A stretch of 8,513 bases of DNA from Nanosyncoccus sp963544575 (lineage in GTDB: Bacteria; Patescibacteriota; Saccharimonadia; Saccharimonadales; Saccharimonadaceae): positions 1 through 8,513 of the forward strand of contig CAUUFZ010000008.1 in the NCBI GenBank assembly GCA_963544575.1, given 5' to 3'. Both the position numbers and the translations under genes were made by a program. The notes under the pieces were generated by a model. It was given only the letters and a program-made list of their open reading frames with translations. It was not told the origin of the DNA and did no database searches. This document shows, piece after piece, positions 5,495 through 8,513 of this stretch (position 1 is its first letter; every line of letters starts with the position of its first letter).

Positions 5495-5580
5495 TGTGGG
5501 TGTAGAGCAGCTTGGGTAGGTGACCTGTCTGGCGCTAGATAGAGCGACCGGGGTGACCCGTATCTAGTGTCAGCGAGTCA
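5495..5580 (+). ncRNA. GC-rich structured element 3' of the 175-aa gene, possible small RNA
   Basis: This gene-free stretch is clearly richer in GC than its surroundings and folds well. TGGCGCTAGATA (5530-5541) pairs with TATCTAGTGTCA (5561-5572) over 12 bp with two G-U pairs. Nested inside, CGGG-GTGA-CCCG (5549-5560) forms a hairpin with a GNRA-type tetraloop stacked against the outer helix. An AGGTGACCT dyad lies at 5518-5526, and the same GGTGACC core recurs 33 bp later in the inner hairpin. A terminator follows at 5600-5632. It could be a stable 3' UTR, a small RNA released from the mRNA or with its own weak start, or a DNA site (the GGTGACC repeats one or more helical turns apart). The matching strand cannot be decided from sequence; plus is assumed from the terminator. 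Confidence 0.5.
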
Positions 5581-5599
5581 TCGTCTAAGTTTTTCTACG

Positions 5600-5632
5600 A
5601 AGAGTTCCTAAAGGATGAGGAGCTCTTTTTTA
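5600..5632 (+). terminator. terminator of the 175-aa gene / structured element transcript
   Basis: AAGAGTTCCT (5600-5609) pairs with AGGAGCTCTT (5618-5627) over 10 bp with one G-U pair and an 8-nt loop, followed by a U-run. It closes the plus-strand transcript that includes the structured element. Confidence 0.88.
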
Positions 5633-5647
5633 TTTTCAATTTGGCAC

Positions 5648-5670
5648 TAAAAAGCCCCTAGATAGGGGCT
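5648..5670 (-). terminator. terminator of the 222-aa sigma-like gene, overlapping its stop codon
   Basis: AGCCCCTA and TAGGGGCT (5653-5660 and 5663-5670) form a very compact stem. Read on the minus strand it runs into TTTTTAG. The stop codon of the minus-strand gene (5671-5669) is part of the hairpin, so coding and termination signals overlap. Confidence 0.8.
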
Positions 5671-6337
5671 AGATTTTAGTTAGATACGGCTGGATTTTTT
5701 TGAGCGCGGACTTCAGATGACGATCGGTCTGGGTGAGAAGCAAACCTTCATGGACTGCAGTTTCACGTAGATTATGAATGTTATCACCTTGCAAACCGAA
5801 GCTGAAATTAACAATGCGATATTCACGCTTGGTTAACTCACGCTGTAAAACCCGCTGAATGTTTTCGAGATGCTTGAGTTCTTTCTGACTTCTCTCGAGA
5901 TCAATACAAATATCTTCCTCATAGAGCTGATTCCAGTCGTGGACGGTGAGAATTTTGGCGCGATCGGTGAGTTGATAATTATGAGCTTTTCTGGTGATTC
6001 TGGGATCACGATATTCCAAAATCAAAGGTTCATAATCGTCGCCGTAAACCGTGCGATAGAGATAATACATGCCGATGATTCTGGAATCGATATTCCGGCA
6101 AATCAAATGATTGTATTCAAAAATTTCCATACAAATCTTGAGTGAATGCGGAATACTGCGAATAACTCCTGGATGATACTGCTCCATATAATAGAGGTAG
6201 CGGCAATCCCAGATCAAATGCTCTACGGTTTCATAATTACGTTCGACATAATTTTTAACATTACCATCGACCAGATGGTAATAACCGAGCTGACTTAAAC
6301 TGTCGACTTTCCAAGCTTTACTAACTTCATTTTTCAT
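5669..6337 (-). CDS. alpha-CTD-like plus sigma region-4-like protein, paralogue 1
   Basis: This 222-aa protein is clearly related to the one at 7120-7767: both have YVE[R/K]NY, then L[I/V]W, R[Y/F]L, YM.QYHP (about 30-56 here), a central Y.PLILE/YEPVILE (about 102-108), W[N]..YE.D (about 135-143) and a C-terminal HTH. The C-terminal 50 residues (about 168-218) follow sigma region 4: LTKREYRIVNFSFGLQ, then NLRETAVHEGLLLTQTDRHL and SALKKI. The N-terminal 13-45 corresponds to the alpha-CTD-like segment of the paralogue but is more diverged. Regions 2 and 3 of a real sigma factor are not recognisable. The ribosome binding site AGGAGGGG is 3 nt before the ATG. It is monocistronic, with its own strong promoter (TTGACA/TATAAT) and a terminator overlapping the stop. 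A role in redirecting or modulating RNA polymerase at local promoters is inferred. Confidence 0.85.
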   Translation of the reverse strand: MKNEVSKAWKVDSLSQLGYYHLVDGNVKNYVERNYETVEHLIWDCRYLYYMEQYHPGVIRSIPHSLKICMEIFEYNHLICRNIDSRIIGMYYLYRTVYGDDYEPLILEYRDPRITRKAHNYQLTDRAKILTVHDWNQLYEEDICIDLERSQKELKHLENIQRVLQRELTKREYRIVNFSFGLQGDNIHNLRETAVHEGLLLTQTDRHLKSALKKIQPYLTKI

Positions 6338-6398
6338 TGTCCCCTCCTAAAAAATGTGATGTGAATTAAAGGTACGATACGGCGAGGCCGATAACATA

Positions 6399-6426
6399 AT
6401 TATAAACTAAATAATGAGTTTGTCAA
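6399..6426 (-). promoter_or_regulatory. promoter of the 222-aa sigma-like gene
   Basis: Minus-strand TTGACA (6426-6421), 16-nt spacer, TATAAT (6404-6399): both boxes perfect. It gives a leader of about 55 nt. The -35 box is half of the inverted repeat 6419-6443 that it shares with the divergent plus-strand promoter. Confidence 0.85.
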
Positions 6427-6443
6427 TGTTTTAGATTGACAAA
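6419..6443. repeat. inverted repeat formed by two back-to-back -35 boxes
   Basis: TTTGTCAAT and ATTGACAAA are perfect 9-bp inverted arms separated by 7 bp. Each arm contains the -35 hexamer of one of the two divergent promoters. It is an obvious candidate site for a dimeric -35-binding regulator, which would affect both genes at once. Confidence 0.7.
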
Positions 6444-6464
6444 ATAGGTTAAATATTATAGAAT
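6436..6464 (+). promoter_or_regulatory. promoter of the 169-aa gene
   Basis: Plus-strand TTGACA (6436-6441), 17-nt spacer, TAGAAT (6459-6464). Transcription should start near 6471, giving a leader of about 76 nt that contains a terminator-like hairpin. Confidence 0.82.
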
Positions 6465-6478
6465 AACAGAGTAGTCAG

Positions 6479-6525
6479 TCGTAACTGCTTAGGTTCTTTA
6501 ATTTTCTAAGACGTTACGATTTTTT
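6479..6525 (+). terminator. terminator-like hairpin in the leader of the 169-aa gene (candidate attenuator)
   Basis: TCGTAAC (6479-6485) pairs with GTTACGA (6513-6519) and CTTAG (6488-6492) with CTAAG (6506-6510), with a 2x2 internal loop and a 13-nt loop, followed directly by TTTTTT. It lies wholly between promoter and ribosome binding site. A small alternative hairpin, CAGT-CGTA-ACTG (6476-6487), would compete with the 5' arm. Confidence 0.65.
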
Positions 6526-6546
6526 CTGTTTTATGGAGGTAGAAAG

Positions 6547-7056
6547 ATGCGAAATGAGGGGTTAAGTAGTGTAATGCCGTTTACAAACCGGGGACTAGTG
6601 GATAAGGTGATTCGCGATGAGGCGATCGTCTATGACGTTTGGCGCTTGACGGTGCCAGTTGGTGAAGGCAGAGATGAGCGGCTAGAGAAAGCCGTCAATA
6701 CGATGGGGGACTTAAAATTTCAGAAAGCTGAAACGAAGATTTTTTTGCCAGGGGTGATGCTCCAGGGCTATCCTTTAAGGAATTTGGAAGATTCTAAGGA
6801 TAAAACCATAGAAGGCCCTAGTGTGATGCTGGAACTAGATCTTTTGATGCGGATTGACATTTCAGAAAATGCTAAGAAGTATATTCTGAATCGTTTCTTC
6901 TTTAGGGAGACACGAGATCAACATATGCAAGACAATGTTTATCTGGGATTCACGAAGGAGAGCAGGATGATTTTGCTGTTTGACGGAATGATGCATCCTG
7001 AATTTGCAGAGGCCGTGGATGATACGGTTGATATGGACTGGGATGAATTGAAGTAA
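6547..7056 (+). CDS. unrecognised 169-aa protein behind a leader terminator
   Basis: I do not recognise this protein. GGAGGT lies 6 nt before the ATG, an excellent ribosome binding site. The sequence looks like a soluble mixed alpha/beta protein: VYDVWRLTVPVGEG (about 28-41), IFLPGVMLQGYPLRNL (about 65-80), VMLELDLLMRIDISENA (about 92-108), a helix-like stretch with FFFRETRDQHM, then MILLFDGMMHPEFAEAV and an acidic end (DDTVDMDWDELK). No signal peptide, membrane helix or catalytic motif is recognised. The acidic C-terminus is reminiscent of, but not homologous to, the acidic stretch of the 280-aa protein. It is monocistronic, divergent from the sigma-like gene at 5669-6337, and shares a bidirectional terminator with the sigma-like gene behind it. 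The leader terminator suggests its expression is conditional. Confidence 0.85.
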   Translation: MRNEGLSSVMPFTNRGLVDKVIRDEAIVYDVWRLTVPVGEGRDERLEKAVNTMGDLKFQKAETKIFLPGVMLQGYPLRNLEDSKDKTIEGPSVMLELDLLMRIDISENAKKYILNRFFFRETRDQHMQDNVYLGFTKESRMILLFDGMMHPEFAEAVDDTVDMDWDELK

Positions 7057-7072
7057 CGCAAATGAAAAAAAT

Positions 7073-7102
7073 AACCCCTCGTAATGAGGGGTTTCTTTTT
7101 TT
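7073..7102. terminator. bidirectional terminator between convergent genes
   Basis: AACCCCTC and GAGGGGTT (7073-7080 and 7086-7093) form an 8-bp stem with a 5-nt loop. On the plus strand it runs into TTTCTTTTTTT. On the minus strand it runs into TTATTTTTTT. It serves the 169-aa gene and the convergent 215-aa sigma-like gene. Confidence 0.92.
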
Positions 7103-7119
7103 GGAACCAGGTTTTCAAA

Positions 7120-7767
7120 TTAAATCATGTAAATAATTTTACTAAGTTCAATTTTCTTCAGGATTTCCTTCTCCTGTTTTTTAGCCTCTGGAATGGTGAG
7201 TTTAAATTCTGCAGCGGTTTGCGCTAGGGTGTGAGTCCGGTGTTTATTGAAGCCAAAGCGATAGTCGAAATACTTCATTTCAGCCGCGGACAGATAGGTG
7301 CGAAGATTGGAGCGGAAAGTTTTGAGGGATTTTTTATAAAGAAGCACGTCATTTTCGTAAATTTTATTCCATTCCAGACAGCTTTGATCGTCTGGGCGGT
7401 TCGTTAAACGAAAACGATTGGATTTCTTACAAAATTCCGGTAAAAAACATTCCAGAATGACCGGTTCGTACTTATTGCCGAGTAACACACGTTTAAGATA
7501 TTTAAGACCGAAGGAATCGGCGACAAAATCAGTTCGAATATAACCGGCAGTGTTCAAGGCGCTGATGATTTCTGCGAAAACTTTTGGGCGATAGGCTTTT
7601 AAAGTTTCTGGGTGATACTGCATCATATAGTGCAGGAAGCGTACGTGCCAAACCAATTGATCCATGGAATAGTAATTTTTCTCCACGTAACGTTCGGCGC
7701 GCTTGCTAAGCCCGAGTCCGGAAACGGATTTCAGTGTAGATGCAGGTTTACATTTTAATTTTTTCAT
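7120..7767 (-). CDS. alpha-CTD-like plus sigma region-4-like protein, paralogue 2
   Basis: This is a 215-aa protein. The ATG at 7767 is chosen because GGAGG sits 8 nt before it; two upstream in-frame ATGs (7782, 7773) lie before or too close to that site. Residues about 14-41 (SVSGLGLSKRAERYVEKN, then YSMDQLVWH) resemble the RNA polymerase alpha C-terminal domain, whose hallmark is a helix-hairpin-helix of the form LGLSxRAYNxLKRxGIxTVxxLL. Residues about 158-207 (YLSAAEMKYFDYRFGFN, THTLAQTAAEFKLTIPEA, KKQEKEILKKIE) follow sigma region 4, with FGF, an A-A HTH first helix and a basic last helix. Between them lies a 110-residue domain shared with the paralogue at 5669-6337. Mono-domain mimics of both polymerase parts in one small protein suggest a transcription regulator; this is inference. 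It is the second gene of an operon, 36 nt after the 157-aa gene. Confidence 0.86.
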   Translation of the reverse strand: MKKLKCKPASTLKSVSGLGLSKRAERYVEKNYYSMDQLVWHVRFLHYMMQYHPETLKAYRPKVFAEIISALNTAGYIRTDFVADSFGLKYLKRVLLGNKYEPVILECFLPEFCKKSNRFRLTNRPDDQSCLEWNKIYENDVLLYKKSLKTFRSNLRTYLSAAEMKYFDYRFGFNKHRTHTLAQTAAEFKLTIPEAKKQEKEILKKIELSKIIYMI

Positions 7768-7789
7768 AGGCATTGCCTCCATAGAAGTG

Positions 7790-7805
7790 AATCTCAGATG
7801 AGATT
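7790..7805. repeat. small inverted repeat between the two genes of the last operon
   Basis: AATCTCA-GA-TGAGATT is a perfect 7-bp dyad overlapping the stop codon of the 157-aa gene. It has no U-tract on the minus strand, so it is probably not a terminator. It may be an mRNA processing or stability hairpin that sets the ratio of the two products. Confidence 0.45.
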
Positions 7806-8277
7806 AGATGAAGTGACGATCGATGTTCGGATACTGAAGTCTAGTGGGTAAATAATAACCTCGGATGAGACTGAGTTTATTAAATTTAGCCATATCCAGT
7901 AACATATTGGACATATCATCACTGCAGTGATCGGCATAAAAATAATATTTATGCTGGTTTGTCGTGGTGGCACAGATTAATTCATGCTCGACGCCACGAC
8001 AATACTCTTTGGCTACGCGCTCAAAATGTGTGATGAGGCTAGTGAAAATTTCTTCACCATCCTTGAATCTAGGGTCGCCATAAATCAGACCACCCAGGAG
8101 ACATTTGCCGGAAATAGTTATTTCATGATCTTTAAGATGATGATAAAACCGGCTAAAGTCGATCATGACCTCCTGGCGATTAGGGTAACCATCCTTTTCT
8201 TCGAAAAAGAGTTGCCAATCTTTCAAAATAGCGATATTTTTGGCATGCGTATCGTGATGAATCAGGGGTAGTTTCAT
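7804..8277 (-). CDS. unrecognised 157-aa protein, first gene of the last sigma-like operon
   Basis: The function is not known to me. The ATG at 8277 is used because GAGGAGG stands just upstream; a longer in-frame reading to 8370 would cover the promoter region and is rejected. The N-terminus is histidine-rich (LIHHDTHAKNIAIL). A central segment, GLIYGDPRFKDGEEIFTSLI (about 63-82), recalls the pattern GxxYxxxRFxDGxxIxTSxI that I associate with small accessory proteins of Firmicutes phages and plasmids; this is from memory and unverified. Two cysteines (C93, C102) and a third (C118) are scattered and show no metal-site spacing. There is no signal peptide or membrane helix. It precedes the alpha-CTD/sigma-like gene at 7120-7767 with only 36 nt between, so they are probably co-transcribed from the strong promoter at 8390-8362. 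Confidence 0.82.
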   Translation of the reverse strand: MKLPLIHHDTHAKNIAILKDWQLFFEEKDGYPNRQEVMIDFSRFYHHLKDHEITISGKCLLGGLIYGDPRFKDGEEIFTSLITHFERVAKEYCRGVEHELICATTTNQHKYYFYADHCSDDMSNMLLDMAKFNKLSLIRGYYLPTRLQYPNIDRHFI

Positions 8278-8295
8278 AATATCCTCCTCACAAGA

Positions 8296-8307
8296 AATGT
8301 ACCTTAA
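8296..8307 (-). promoter_or_regulatory. leader motif TTAAGGTACATT, copy 3
   Basis: This is a one-base variant of the motif at 3923-3934 and 4892-4903, again between promoter and ribosome binding site. Here its TTTTAAGGT part (8309-8301) pairs perfectly with ACCTTAAAA (8340-8332) upstream in the leader, a 9-bp stem. Confidence 0.35.
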
Positions 8308-8361
8308 AACATGGTAGGCAGGGTTCCAAAATTTTAAGGTGCGAGTAAAAACTACCTTTAT

Positions 8362-8390
8362 ATTATACAATGTGGTAGCTTTTATGTCAA
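8362..8390 (-). promoter_or_regulatory. consensus promoter of the 157-aa gene operon
   Basis: Minus-strand TTGACA (8390-8385), exactly 17 nt, TATAAT (8367-8362): a perfect consensus promoter. CTACC (8378-8374) and GGTAG (8356-8352) form inverted half-sites flanking the -10 box, a plausible operator for a repressor. The leader is about 77 nt. Confidence 0.88.
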
Positions 8391-8513
8391 TGAATAACAG
8401 GGGTGGAGGTGTTGAAATTGGGTGAAACCAACTAAGTTTTCTGTTCGGTTTTTGTCCCCTTAGAGGGGTCAGCAGCTTTGCAACATTTGAATAGGAGTCA
8501 TTCTTAAGGTTGT
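8391..8513. other. window end without a supported gene
   Basis: No gene is supported. GGTGGAGGTG at 8402-8411 resembles a ribosome binding site, but the only readings behind it end within a few codons. CCCCT-TAG-AGGGG (8456-8468) is a 5-bp hairpin without a convincing U-tract on either strand. Confidence 0.5.

Noticed and set aside
5870..6145. Plus-strand 91-codon reading opposite the 222-aa sigma-like gene
   Set aside because: It is antisense to a gene with clear promoter, ribosome binding site and paralogue; no independent coding signal.
8402..8435. Small leader peptide after GGTGGAGGTG
   Set aside because: The possible TTG starts are either too close to the site or give five to eight codons, with nothing to support translation.
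8456..8468. CCCCT-TAG-AGGGG hairpin as a terminator
   Set aside because: The stem is only 5 bp with a 3-nt loop and no U-tract follows on either strand.
1..8513. CRISPR array, insertion sequence or tRNA gene
   Set aside because: No regularly spaced direct repeats, no transposase or terminal inverted repeats, and no cloverleaf with a T-arm GGTTCGA signature were seen in the gene-free stretches.

Overview
The window looks like accessory DNA of a low-GC Firmicute, most probably of the Lactobacillales. The support is AGGAGG-type ribosome binding sites, near-consensus TTGACA/TATAAT promoters, compact hairpin-plus-U terminators and a Firmicutes-type Y-family polymerase with its YolD-like partner. 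No phage structural, replication, conjugation or transposition gene is visible, so plasmid, megaplasmid, prophage or genomic island cannot be told apart from this stretch alone.

Layout. 56-1622 (minus) is a mutagenesis cassette: a Y-family translesion DNA polymerase followed, with an 8-nt overlap, by a small YolD-like protein that starts at GTG. 1716-3200 (minus) is a two-gene operon: a protein with a sigma-70 region-4-like helix-turn-helix, then an unrecognised 200-aa protein read from a perfect Shine-Dalgarno. 3361-3838 holds no convincing gene. On the plus strand it has a promoter, a 15-bp long-range pairing across about 325 nt, many local hairpins and a strong terminator, which together indicate a large structured non-coding RNA of about 475 nt. 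3976-4818 and 4945-5472 (plus) are two unrecognised genes, each with its own promoter; the first has a terminator directly behind it. The second is followed by a GC-rich structured element (about 5495-5580) and then a terminator. 5669-6337 (minus) and 7120-7767 (minus) are paralogues of each other, each with a region-4-like C-terminus and, best seen in the second, an N-terminal segment resembling the RNA polymerase alpha C-terminal domain. 6547-7056 (plus) is an unrecognised gene whose short leader contains an intrinsic terminator. 7804-8277 (minus) is an unrecognised protein upstream of, and probably co-transcribed with, the last sigma-like gene, behind a perfect TTGACA-17-TATAAT promoter.

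How it may work together. Three proteins built from parts that resemble RNA-polymerase-contacting or promoter-contacting domains sit among a large RNA and single genes that mostly have their own promoter and terminator. My inference is that this is a cargo and regulatory segment of a mobile replicon, with the sigma-like proteins controlling local promoters. The most notable item is the large RNA. It fits in size, setting and structural complexity with the giant ornate RNAs (ROOL, GOLLD) of Lactobacillales phages and megaplasmids, but class membership was not tested.
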